A stretch of 64,000 nt of DNA from Ditylenchus dipsaci (taxonomy: Eukaryota > Nematoda > Chromadorea > Rhabditida > Anguinidae), in assembly GCA_004194705.1 (NCBI GenBank), contig SADC01000886.1, positions 682,001 to 746,000 of the forward strand, given 5' to 3'. Shown in pieces: positions 22,413 through 35,600 of the stretch. The notes beneath the pieces were generated by a model. That model was given only the letters and a program-made list of their open reading frames with translations, was not told the DNA's origin and did no database searches. How positions within the stretch are numbered: the stretch's first letter is position 1; each line of letters starts with the position of its first letter. A program made the translations under genes and the position numbers.

Positions 22413-22566
22413 CAGTCAAGCCTCGATTTTAACGGCACCCCTGGGACCCGGACTGGGGGCCCTTAAATCGAGGGTGCCGTTAAATCGAGGATTTACTTGA
22501 CTAAATTTCAGTCAAGGCTGACCAAATTGGTCCATTTTTGGGTGCCGTTAAATCGAGGGTTGACTG
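22413..22566. mobile_element. Pogo-like miniature, word TTAAATCGAGGGTGCCG
   Basis: TA on both sides, ends CAGTCAAGCCTCGATT and GAGGGTTGACTG, with three copies of the GGTGCCGTTAAATCGAGG word or its complement. No ORF. Confidence 0.82.
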
Positions 22567-22589
22567 TAAAAACATCGCGTGTTACGCTA

Positions 22590-22890
22590 ATGACAAAATT
22601 TTGGTCACAAGCAAAATTTTGCTTCAAAATCCATATTTTTTCGACACTCTTTTTAACGATAGCTAAAACGCTGAAATTTATACCAAAATTGAGAGCGATC
22701 CGATTGGCCGACAGAATTTTGAGATTTTTTTATTTTAATTTGAAATTTGTGGATTTTGGAGGAAATATTCATACTAATTTGGTCACAAGCAAAATTTTGC
22801 TTCAGAATCCATATTTTTCGACGCTCTTTTTTTAACGATAGTTAAAACGCTGAAATTTATACCGAAATTAAGAGCGAGCCATTTGGTTTA
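22590..22890. repeat. Direct repeat, about 100 bp, two copies
   Basis: TTTTGGTCACAAGCAAAATT followed by ATCCATATTTTT and ACGATAG occurs at about 22595-22690 and again at about 22778-22880. Non-coding. Confidence 0.6.
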
Positions 22891-22989
22891 CAGGATTTTG
22901 AGATAAAGGCGTTTGAAGTTTGTCCAAAATTTAAAATTTGTCTTGGCGGGGAATTCGAAAATTTGTTAAAATTCAAATTATTTGTCTTG

Positions 22990-23190
22990 ATAGGCGAGGA
23001 TGTGCAAGGGTAGGCGGAGACAGGCTAGATAAGCGAGGGTATGAGAGGTAGGCGAAGAAAGGCGAGGATAGGCAATGGTAGGCGAGGATAGGGAGGATAG
23101 GTGAAGATAGGCGAGGGTATGAGAGTTAGGCAAAGATAGGCGAGGATAGGCGAGGAAAGGCGAGGGTGGGCGAGGTAGAGTATGTTGGTC
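22990..23190. repeat. TAGGCGAGGA minisatellite
   Basis: A degenerate 8-10 bp unit, TAGGCGAGGA, with GGGTATGAGAG variants, repeated about fifteen times. Confidence 0.8.
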
Positions 23191-23684
23191 AACAGGTAGG
23201 GTGGATGATCTACCCTAACCATTAACGCACTCAAAAGATTAATATACCCAAACTACTAATGTACATGAACCACTAATGTTCCCGAACAGCATAGGCGCCG
23301 ATAGGCGCCTGCAGACCCTAGTATTCCAATACCGCCGACGATTTAATTTTTAAAACAATTGTTAGTTTTCGGAATGTGTGTGAGTCTTTCCTAAAGTGCG
23401 CTGGCCTGCTTTGCCTGAGTCGGCAAAAAGAAAATGAAAAAGAGGCTTAACGCCGTATTTTGGGCACCCCCATAGGAGAATCGAAAAATTAACTGGCAAG
23501 CCCCATGAAATTGCTATGTGTAAATCGGACAAATTGTAGAAACAACAGAATTTTTATTATTAACTGTTAGCCTTCTAAAACACAACACTCCAACATCATA
23601 GTCTACTTGCAATTTTTCTGCTATCTAAACAAAAGCTTGAAAAATAAGTGGAATAAGTGGGGGTAAATAAGCTCTAAGCCACGA
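23191..23684. other. 3' flank of transketolase
   Basis: AT-rich with no ORF of note. It would contain the transketolase 3' UTR; I cannot place the poly(A) signal with confidence. Confidence 0.35.
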
Positions 23685-26600
23685 TCACTTAAAATGCTTG
23701 ACAGCGTTCACAATGTGTGGGGCTGAGAGACCGTATTTGTCTAGTAAGCCATCGGGGACCCACTTCTCGGCAACTCCTTGACAAACAAACTGTGCACCTG
23801 GACATTGGTCAGGTGGGCCAGGGCGCCAGCCACAGCTTCTCCAATACCTCCGGCTTGGTAGTGCTCCTAGACATAGTTGTATAAATCGATTTTGAAAGCA
23901 AGCAGAATTTAAGTCTCCCACCTCCACAGTGACTACATGTCCACCTGCCTTAAGAGCTTGCTTGACCAGAGTGTCTACATCCAGTGGTTTGATGGAGAAC
24001 AGGTCCACCACCCCACATTTACTCCTTCGGCTGCCAACTTCTCTTGAGCTTTGAGACATTCGTAGAGGGTGACCCCTGAGCTGACTAGTAGGGCTTTGTC
24101 ACTAGATGACTCTTTCAGGACCTGCAAATAGGAGAAAAAATTAAAAACTATTAAGACAAATTAAAGAAGTACCTGGTGTAACAAAAGTTCCCGGACAACT
24201 TTTGAGCTCACTTTTTAAAACAAAAATTAACGATGAGAAAATTCCAAAAATAGGTTTCGTAGCCCTGAATCTCCTCTTTCAAATGGCAAATTGCTTTCAG
24301 CTTGACTATTTTGGATAAGTCACCATTTGGCTCCAAACAGTTGTCTGGTCATTTTGAGAAGGTTACCAACAATTTTATCACTAAAATGGCATATTGCTTT
24401 CAGCTTGACTATTTTGGATAAGTCACCATTTGGCTCCAAACACTTGTCTGGTCATTTTGAGAAGGTTACCAACAATTTTATCACTTTAACTGGTCAAATG
24501 TTTCATTGAATTTTGAGCATCACTACAAAATTTCATCACCTTGTTGTGGCAAAGCTCAAGAGCTACAAAACACATATTACATAATGATTTTTGAAAATCT
24601 GAGTTTTGAGATATGGCCCTTTGGAAAAAATCAATTTCTTGAAAAAATGACCGAAATCCGAAAAATTGGCAAAAAGTTTCATTTTGGTCATTTTTTCAAG
24701 AAATTGATTTTTTCCAAAAAGCCATATCTCAACACTCAGATTTGCAAAAATCATTCTGTAATATTTGTTTTGTAGCTCTTGAGCTTTGCCACAACAAGGT
24801 GATGAAATTTTGTAGTGATGCTCAAAATTCAATGAAACATTGACCAGTTAAAGTGATAAAATTGTTGGTAACCTTCTCAAAATGACCAGACAACTGTTTG
24901 GAGCCAAATGGTGACTTATCCAAAATAGTCAAGCTGAAAGCAATATGCCATTTTAGTGATAAAATTGTTGGTAACCTTCTCAAAATGACCAGACAAGTGT
25001 TTGGAGCCAAATGGTGACTTATCCAAAATAGTCAAGCTGAAAGCAATATGCCATTTGACAGAGGAGATTCAGGGCTACAAAACCTATTTTTTAGAATTTT
25101 CTCATCGTTAAATTTTTATTTTAATAAGTGAGCTCAAAACTTGTCCGGGAACTTTTGTTACACCAGGTAGTATGCATGTTTACCTTCGCCTGACCAATCT
25201 GGAAGCTCTCATTGTTGTTGTAGATGACTCCTAGGGCTGAAAAAAGAGAAATCACTGAGACGAGTTAAGAAGAGCTAGTCAGGAATACAGTTAATAAGGT
25301 CAAGTCAGTCAATTATACAGTTCAATGCGTATCGCTAATGCATCTCTGCATGCCGCCCTCCCATATTTATTGTTTTCGGCCAAAAACCGTAGAAGATCCA
25401 AGCAAATTACCTGGTCGACTGGCTCGGATGTAGACAATGCCCTGGTAGTTGGCCGCTAATTCCACAGCTTTTTCCATAGAGACAGCGTCGGTGGGATAGA
25501 AGACCACACCGTCAGGGATGGTTCGAAATTGAGCCAGGTCTTCTAGGGCCATTTGAGATGGACCATCCTCACCTGAATAACAAAGCTACAGTTAGCAAAT
25601 TCAGGCATTAGTAGTAAAAAGATTTACCAATAGAGACACCACAATGAGATCCCATCAGCTTGATGTTGGCAAAGGAGAGGCGAGACATGCGGATCTGGTC
25701 AGCAGCACGACCCAGAAAGGCAGCGAAGGTGCTGGAATATGACAAGTGATCAGAAAGAAACTCTGGAAAAAGCAGGGTCATACCTGACAAATGGAATGCC
25801 TCGAGCACGGCAGCCAACTCCAATGCCCACACCCACCATGTTCTGTTCAGCAATAAAGCACTCAATGAACTGTTCGGGAAGCTTGGTCTTTACGTGGCAG
25901 GAGAAGGTGCTGTTGCTCATATCACCATCCAGGGCAATTACTGAAGATTAGTTACGTTTGTTTTGGAATAAATTATATTTAGCATTTGTTTGATGTGCCA
26001 ATGTATACCATAATAAATGAGATGGAAGTTATTGAAGGCGAAAATACCAGAGGTGGGCAAAGATCAGATCGATCTAGATCAGTTCAGATCGCAAAAGATC
26101 AGATCGACATGACAAATATAGTTGACACAATAGCCAAATAAATTTTGTGGAAATTCAAATTTTATAGTCAGAAAATCACTTGGGTTGTTCAGAATCTCAC
26201 CCCGGAATGGATAAAAGCCACTGAACATCGGTTCGCGAAGGGTGATAAACTTTTCGCGAAAATTCGATTGCGTTTATCAGATTTTTCGTTTGATCGGCTA
26301 AATCGGCCAGAATCCCACCCTCAATCATTTCGAACTACCCTAAACGGGGCTAGGACAGTTCGCTATGGTTTTTTCCCGAAAATTTCATACTTTTTCAAAT
26401 AAAAGTTCTTTTTAAGCAATAAATTTATTTTCTGAGTAGTCGTAGTCAAAGTAGTAGTCGAAATTTTCTCAGGAATCCAAATCGAATAGCAGAATTTCAA
26501 AAAAATTATTGTGTACTGAGATATGACCCAAAGTAACAAGGTGGCATATTGGCACTCCAACTTTAGGTCATATCTCAGCACACAATTTTTTTTGAAATTC

Positions 26601-29600
26601 TGCTTTCTGATTCGAATTACTAAGGGACGTCAGAAAAAAATTTTGCCTAAGAAAGAACTTTTATTTTAAGAATAATAAAAGTTTTCGAAAAAAAACCATA
26701 GCGAACTGTCCATAGCGAACTGTCGTTTTACCACCCTAAACCACTTTAGACCACTCCCGAATCTGTAGACTTGTATATTCTGAGTCAGAATTTCACGCTA
26801 AACACGATGGTGTGGGTCCTTCCCACTGGCTATCCAGAACCTTTGGGGCCCACTCGCCAGCCACTCCACTTCAATTATTGACGAAGTAGGTGAAAAGGGT
26901 CTAGAAGGTAACAAGTTGTGGATGCTCAAAATACAACTCGATACCCACAAGATTTTAAGTGGTGCGGCATGATTGTCGTATCGCACCACTTGAAAGCACC
27001 CCCACTCATAATATACTAAAATGACCGCTAGAAGTGGGGGCTCGGTATAGGTGAGATTATGATCATTTTTTTAAGTAACAGATTTAGCTTGGTATGATCT
27101 TAATATAAAGCTATGTTAATATAAAGTTATTAATATAAAGCTATGAGTCTCCGAAACTCAGATTAGGAGATTATGCAAAACCCTACCCCGAAAATCAAGT
27201 AGTGATTTATAATGGCTTTAAATGAAAACAGATTAAATTTAGTCTTTTTAGAAAGGTGAACTCCTGACGGTCGTTTAAGTATATTATAAGCGTGGGTGTG
27301 GTATGATGATCATGCCGCATAACTGCAAAAGCTGTGAACGTCCAGCTGGATTTCGACCATCCACAACTTGTTATCTTCTAGACCCTTTTTCACCTACTTC
27401 GTCAATAATTGAAGTGGCAAGGACCCGCACCATCGTGTTCAGCGTGAAATTCTGAATCATATTATACAGGTCTACAGATTCGTATTGGGCGTGATAGCCA
27501 GTGTTTAGGGTGGTTTTGAGCGGTTCGAAATGGTTCCGTGTGGTATTATTCTAAACGATTTAGGATTCTGATTGGTTTTTCGAAAAATTTCATCATTTCT
27601 TTAGTAAACCCCCGAAAAACAGATTTTCAGTGACTTGTGGCATCTCTAGGGTGGGAATCTGAGCGATTAAGTCGACCAAACAGAAAATCCAATATTTTGC
27701 AAAAAGTCTACCACCACTTTAGTAAACCCCAGAAAACTAACTATCAGTGGCTGTTGGTCTTACTGGGGTGGGATTGTGAGCGATCCAAGTAATTATCAGA
27801 CTAGAAAATTTGAGTTCCCGAAGAATTTCAGCTTTTTTGACAATAATATTTGTCAGATCAGTTCAGATCGATCTGATCTAACCTTTGACGGCCTGACTTA
27901 AACTGATCTGGAAAATTCTCGTTTGTATCTCCATTCCGTATCTACAGTTTAATAAGCTGGTTTTGTAATTTTGAGCCAACAGGTGGATAATGATTTTCCG
28001 GGTATCAGTTCTTTTCCGACAGGGTTGTAGCATTTTAGTAATTTTTAATTATAAACCTGGATTCTGTTCCTTGTCCAAAAAAAAGTTAAACGGCAACAAA
28101 GGTTGGCATACAATCACGAGTGCCCAAAATTGACATTTCTTTTCTATCCTATTTTTAACGTCTTTTTAAATTCTTGGCGTGGTCAAGTTTATACGCGTTA
28201 GAAAGTCTAGGAAAAGGGCTTACTTATGACACATACCGTATTTACTGTATTAACTCCCCACCCTCTAATAACTCCCCCCTCTAATAAGTCCCCACCCTAC
28301 GGACCTTATATCTCAGCCTAGAGCGAACATTTCGCAAATCTGTTTTTTTGCGTTTTTTTAGTTGCCGCGAGTTTACCTGATTACACTTTTCAGATTTTGG
28401 TTGAGCACCCAAAAATATCAAAATCGACCTCAAAATTTTTCGATTTTTAGAGGTTGAAAAATAACTCCCCATGGGACTTAATACAGTAAATACGGTAATG
28501 TGTCTGTGAGTCATGTGAAAATTTTCAAGATGAGAAGGCTTTTATAAAAAAGTTATATTTTGAGCAGTGGTATTTTTCAACAAAAAAGCCAAAATCTCAG
28601 AATTGACTAGCAATTACAGCGAATATATCTACATATTCTGAAAGAGCAATTCAAATGCTACATCCTTGTAGAGAAAAATACAATGCTCATGTTGGCATTT
28701 AGAGAGTTATTATTAATTTAAGGTATTGACACACCCAAGCTGCTTAAAGGGGCATGCCCACGCTAATAAGAGGTGGTGCCCGGGAATTCAAATTTTTTTC
28801 CTAATCATTGAACTTCTTTACATATTTTTTAACTTGATTTCTAACAAAACAAGGCCTAGAATTTAATTTAGGTATGGTTTTGTTAGAAACCAAGTTGAAA
28901 AATCCGTACACGAGTTCAGTGATTTTGAATTCCCGGGCACCACCTCTTATTAGCGTGGGTACGCCCCTTTAAAGGGGCATGCCCGTGCGTTTTAAAAAGT
29001 TAAGGCGGGGACCAGCAATTTTTTTTGAATCGTTCTATTTTTCACTCGTTTTGCGTCAAATCTAATATTAATGACCCTATACTACTTTTAAAAACTGGGC
29101 AGAAAACTTAAAAAATCTGAATGCGTATGCATGTGAAGCTTGATCGAGAAAGAAAAAAAGTGCTGGTCCCGCCTTTTCTCCGTGTCGGGCACGGGCATGC
29201 CCTTTAAAGGAGGTTGTTGGGTTGTTTTGAGAGGGCGCCGAATAACCCAGTCCGGCCCCGGATTCATGTTCAGCGTGGTCGATTTGCTTATAAAACTGCT
29301 GTTAGATTAACAAAGTTCATGTCAAATTTCGATTTTCGCTCGAGACAATAAATATTTGACTTTCGGTTTTAAATGTTTATCGTCTCGAGCAGAAATCAAA
29401 ATTTGACATGAACTTTGATAATCCAACAGCACTTTAATAACAAATTAACATGCTGAACATGAATCCGGTGTCATAATCTTAGGTTTGACTAGCTAATTCG
29501 AGTTCCGATTTATACATTAGAATTGCGCATTTTGTCACGATTTTATGATAAAGTGTCGCTTCAATTTGTGTGAAAACAACTGTCAGATTTTGCTATTTCT

Positions 29601-32600
29601 TTTCGTTGAGAAAGTTCAGCTAGATATTTTCTTAACATAAAGTTATGCCTTGTGGAAAATCAGGGTAGAACATTTGGAAAATCCTCACCCCTTCAAACAA
29701 GTATAGGCACTTGTGCACTTAGGGGGCCCTTTTTGGTAATGGTTATTAATTGTGGTTTAAACGTCTCCTAAGCAATTTTTATACGCTAGAAACGATAAAA
29801 AAAAGTTGTTTCCTAACAATTTCCGCATTAAAAAGTGAAGTTCTCAAAGAAAAAGTTAGTTAAAAAAGGTTGAACAACTGCCTTGGTCCCCAAGGTAATT
29901 AAACCAAAAAGGATACCTAGATATCTTTAAAAAAAACCAAAAAGATGGAATTTGAACATAGTTTTGTTAGCTGGGGCCTACCGCATAAAGAAACTCTGGT
30001 ATGCATATTGTTTATATGCATCCAGAGTTACTTTCAAGTGATTGGTGTCTAAGGTATGTGGGTGTGCGCATCTCAACCCCAAGCCAAGACTGGGTTAGAG
30101 ATGCGCGCACTCACTTACCTTAGACAGGATTCCGAGATGCACTCTCGATCATAAAATGTATATTGACGCTCTTTTTGCCAGCTACAGTGACCAAAACGGG
30201 GCAGGATACCTTAATATAAGATATTTCACCTTGGGGACCAAGGCAGTTGGTCAATCTTCGGTGACCAACTTTTTTGACAACTTCACTTTTTAGTGCGGAA
30301 ATTGTTAGGAAACAACTTTTTTATCGTATCTGGCGTATAAAAATTACTTAAGAGACTTTTAAACCATATTTACAGTTAACCAAAAAAGGGGCCCCAAGTG
30401 CACAAGTACCCAAGTATACGTATGGCGTTGTGCGCAAAACAGATAAAATTATCTGAACCGATAAATTTATCTGTCAGATAAAAATCAAAAATTTTTTGTC
30501 AGATAAAATTTTATCTAATAGATAAATTTTATCTGTGAGACAAAAAAATTTTGATTTTTATCTAAAAAAAATTTTATTTGTTTTGCGCACAACGCGTATG
30601 CATATACTTATCTGTAACTTACCGTATTTCCTGTAATAAGGCGGCATGCCGCCTTATTTTTCAAACCCCTGAAAATCCGAAAAATTCGAATTCAATCTCG
30701 AGATTTTTGGGTGCTCAACCAAAATCTAAAAATTAGAATCGGTAGAGCTCGTGGGAGTTAAGAAACGCATCAAACAAATAACCAAAATATTTACTCTGCT
30801 TCGAGATATAGACCCTCGAAGTTGGGGGTGCCGCCTTATTAGAGGGTGCCGCCTTATTACAGGAAATAAGGTATCTTACGTATACCTATCTTATTATTAT
30901 TTTTTAGTTTTAGTATATTATGAGCCTAGGTGTAGTATAAAAATTATGGCGCTCCGCCTGAAAACATGGGCCTAAAACATGGGTAGTTGCAGCGATTTTG
31001 AAAAAAATGGAGGGCAGGGACATTCGCTTCCAGAGACAAAAGTTTTAATTTTTTCCTATTCACAACGGCGACTCACCTCGCTTGTTGTTCTCAGCTATTT
31101 TGAGCAGAGCAGTTCCATAAGCAGCACGGGTGGCCACCTGAACCATGAGCCGACTGTAGCAATCGGCATAACCATCAACAATTTTACCTTATCTCCCAGC
31201 TTGTAGTTGGGCGCAGAAGACAGTTTGGTGGTGCCTACATGGATGTCCACGTCAGGAGTGTCATATACTGGTTTAGGGATGCTCCACTGGTGTGGTTTAG
31301 CACTATGTAGCTTGGCTCTAATCTGGTCTGCTTTCTCCAGAGGCACTGGTTTACCGTGGTTCCCATCCAAATCTTCGATGCCGGGAATGCCTTTGCCTTC
31401 TAAACATCTTGCAAATTTCGAAAAAGTTGGCCGAAACTTTTGTGTGTGACATACGGTCAAAATTATACGTTCTTCGTAAAAATTTCAAAATTCAATCCAG
31501 GAAAAAAGTTTCGGGACTCTAAAATTGTCCACAGCTCTTAGGAAAACCTGTATTTTTGAGACCAAGACAGGCGTGGTCACGAAACCAAATTTCAGTGCCC
31601 GACACAGAATTCAAGAAATCTGGACTGCTAAAAATTTTGCCTTCAGAGCACACGGACCATGGTGCTGTTTTATGCCCCTTCAGGGCTACGACTTATATTT
31701 ATAACTGACTGATGGTCTTTGCGATGATCATTGTTGGCTTGTTCTTGACGCTCCTAAAATAAAATTACAGTTATTTAGCATTATGCAAGAAGGAATACCA
31801 ACTTGGCCTCAGCATATGCCTTTAGCAAAGCTTCCACATTGTGCCCATCCAGCGGTATGGCGTGCCAACCAAAAGCAGCAAAGCGTTTGGAGTAGGTCTC
31901 CACATCGTGCTCTAACTAAATTCGACACATTTATATAAATAGGCAAATGGTAGACTGAAGTCCAACCTGTGTGCCTTGACTCTGACCCAGACGGTTGCAG
32001 TCGATGATGCCCACCAAATTGTCCAGATTGTAATGGCTGGCAAAAGCTGCAGCTTCCCAAACAGCCCCTTCAGCAGATTCGCCGTCGCCGAGCAGGCAGT
32101 AGACCCTGTAGGATGCTTTGTCCACATACTTGCCAGTGTATGCCATGCCAGCAGCACAGGACAGACCCTGACCTAGAGAGCCAGTGGCCACATCTATGAA
32201 GTTGAGTCGAGGGGTGGGATGTCCTTCCAAGTCAGAGTTGATGTCACGTAGGGTCAGCACCTACAAAATAAATAGCTTTGGTCAAAAAAACAGATATTTT
32301 GGCGAATGAACTGTGCTTTTACCTGTTCGTGTGTTAACAGGCCTGCCTCTTCCCATGCTGCCTGAAATTTATTGGGGTTTAGTTTAAGACTCTGTTGTGT
32401 AATAACTTACGTAGAGAATAGGGCAAGCATGACCCTAAAAATGTAAAGTTAAGCTTTAAAGTACAGTTGGTCTCAATAAGACCATAGTCTGATACACTTT
32501 TTACGGCTAGGTGAAAACCTGCTTGACGAAAACTTGCTTAACACGAGAAAGACAAAACGTAACCTTGGTAACCTTTTGATTGAAACAAAAAAAAATCGGG

Positions 32601-35600
32601 CCCTTTTGCCAACACTGTGCACTTTTCTGTTTTGTATATCGGGTTTGTTGTTTGGAAGAGTGAATAAAGAATTTCCATGGTGATTCTCTGCGTATACAGT
32701 CGAACCTGTCTATAACATAACTTTATATAACATAAAACTCTATATAACATAACTCAGAAATCAGTGTGGTTGGTCTGATTGAAATAAAGCCAAAGTGAAC
32801 CTCTATATAACATAAAACTCCCTATAACATAAATTTTTTTCTGGTTCTAGCCAAATAAGCGCCCCTCTATATAACATAAATGGCGCTAATAGCGAAACCC
32901 CCCCCCCCCAAGCATCCGACCTTTAAAAATTGCTGTAACTACCCTTGCAAACAACAAGTTTAGGCTTAGCCCTTAGGCTTGGGGGTAGGCCAGCGTACGG
33001 AAGTTGTGACTAATGAAGAGTTTGCGCACATTTTCCGGGGTGGGACATAAATTGTGGTACTTTTTACTAAAGTAAAAAAAGTGAAAATCGTTGGGGGGGG
33101 TTATTCGCTACTAGCGTCACATAAATCTATTAAATTTCTCTAAAAATCAGTTAATTTCTCTAAAAATCATATTTATTCAGTCTATATAAGAAATTTGTTT
33201 ACATTAAGGTGGTGAGGAATCAAAAATTACCAATTTCTTTCGAATCTATTGTTTTCGATTTTCGGATGGCTACTTTATATAACATAAGCTCTATATAACA
33301 TAAGGTTTTTGGCGGTCCCTTAAATTATGTTATATAGTGGTTCGACTGTTGTAGTTTCACTGTAGTTTTTTTTAATTTTACTATAATAACTGGTTTGTGA
33401 AAAATTCACGTGAAAAACCGCAAAACCGAGGTTAAACTGCAATTATATTGTGCGGTTTAACCGCAAACCGCAAATTCTTGAAAAAACCGCACCGCAAAAC
33501 CGCCCGCAACGCCTGTCCGCAACACTAGATACGATAGTTAGATAACAGATAAAACTGTGTTTTCCCTCTTTTTGAGAGAAAAACAAAAAGTGTTCATTTG
33601 CGACCAGAACTTAGCAAACTTAGTAAAAGCAGTATATAATAGGGTTGTACAATGGGAATATTCCCGGGTTTTCTATATTTCCGGGAATTTCTACAACTCT
33701 AGTATATAAAAGAGAAAGAAACTGCTTGATAGGTTTCACAAATGAATTTTCGATCAGTAAAATTGCAGTGTAACGCGCTGGTATCGCTGGTATCCTAATC
33801 ATGAACTTTTGTAAGGGTTTTTCAACTTGGTTTCTAACAAAATAAGGCCTAGAACTTAATTTTAGGTGTGGTGTGTTAGAAACCAAGTTGAAAAAATCGT
33901 ACAGAAATTCAATGATTTACAATGATTTATTCACTTATTAGCGTGGGCATGCCCATTTAAGTAGGTTTTCGTTAAGCGGATTTTCATTAAGGGGGTTTTC
34001 GTATTCAATTCAAAAATTTGCACCGGTCTTTTCCTTGTACCGATTCGTGTGCCGACCCCTCCCCTTGTAGATTTTCAAAAACATATTTTTGGTCGGTGTA
34101 CAGAATCACCTCTGGCTTTAAAACCGGTTTAAACCTCGTTTTTGTGCGTTTTGACCATTTTTATGTGACTGCCAACCGACTCGATACAAAAACTAACCCG
34201 ATACACCGACTGGATACACTTTTACACATAGAGTGAAGCCTCGATATAGTGACACCCCTGGGGACGGCCTTGGGTGTCACTATGCCGGAGTGTCCCTATA
34301 TGGTTACGCGACATTTGCGCACCACGACATTTAAAAGAAAGGTAACCCTACAGACGGTTCGGGTACAACCCATGTTGCTAAGGTAGTTTCCAGGTGTTTT
34401 AGGTATTATTTAAGGCTTGTGTCCAGTTAAAGGATTTTAACCTTCACTCTAACTGCACTCTCACGTCCCACCTATGGTCCGATATTTTTTTTACCCCAGA
34501 TTCTTCTCTCCTTTGTTCCTTTTTTTCAGCCTTCAGTTTCATCATTGGACACGAGGCTTTAGAGGCGTATTTCTTATGACTTCTGCCCAGAAGGACTGCC
34601 CTACGACCGGGTACATATTATGACCGGGTACAACGACGGGGTACACTTTTTTTTGTAAACGGGCGCTGGCCTACCCTTGCCTAAACCTAAGTCTAAGTGC
34701 AAAAAATAATAAAAAATCGAAAAAAATGTTAAAAAATTAACAGGGGGATCAAGGCAACATTTGGCACTGTACGCGGTCGTTGTACCCGGTCATAATGTAT
34801 ACCCGGTCGTTGGTATACCGCCCAGAAGCTCCTTGACCGAAACTCAAAATATTTTGGTTCTAGAGGGATTAGCCCTTCAGTTAAAGGGGCATGCTCGTCA
34901 CCGATGGAATATTTTGAAAGGCAGGTACCAGCGAAATTCAAACGAGAATTAATTTGACGAAATTTCGGAAAAGTCGAGAAAAATTATACCTCCAGTGGGA
35001 ATCGAACCGACGACCAACTTTCACAATCCGCCGCCGCTTCACCATTGAACAGCCGGTGACTCGCTACAAATTGTGACTCGCAGTAGCGAGTCGCAAGTGT
35101 AGCGAGTCGCAGTAGTGAGTTGCAATGTAGCGAGTCGCAGTAGCGAGTCACAATTTGTAGCGAGTCGACGTTTTACCTCACCATTAGGCCGCCGATGCTA
35201 TTAGTTACTGACAGTGTTTTTGATTACTTTTTCCCAGTCAAATACTCAACAAAAATGTTTTTGAAAATAATTCTTTTTTGAATTGACCTGGTACCCGCCT
35301 TTTTAAATATTCCATTGGCAGCGAGCATGCCCTTTAAACACTTGTAATAGTGCTTGGATTCAGATTAGTGAAATCACCCTTTGGTTTTCTCCAAATAGGT
35401 TAATCTCACGAATCTGGGTAGGGTACCCGGCCATTGACCAGTTTTAATTTCAGGTTTGTTGATTATAATAAATTTGATAAATCACAGCTGGCCTACTTAC
35501 GTCATCGCGAGGATACCATACAGGTATCATCCCTTCATATTGAGTCTTGACTAATTGAGTATCATTAGCTGAGTAACTCCTCATCACCACTACTTAGGTA

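Noticed and set aside
24506..24832. Two overlapping 89-codon frames with near-identical peptides on opposite strands
   Set aside because: They lie on the two arms of the transketolase-intron palindrome, so one is the reflection of the other.
30429..30594. A telomere- or centromere-type satellite made of TATCTGTCAGATAAA
   Set aside because: The words are bounded by CGTTGTGCGC inverted ends shared with a dated insertion at 47641, so this is a transposon end.
34988..35062. A functional tRNA-His gene
   Set aside because: A- and B-boxes and a GTG triplet are present, but the acceptor stem does not pair and the sequence sits within a hairpin transposon.
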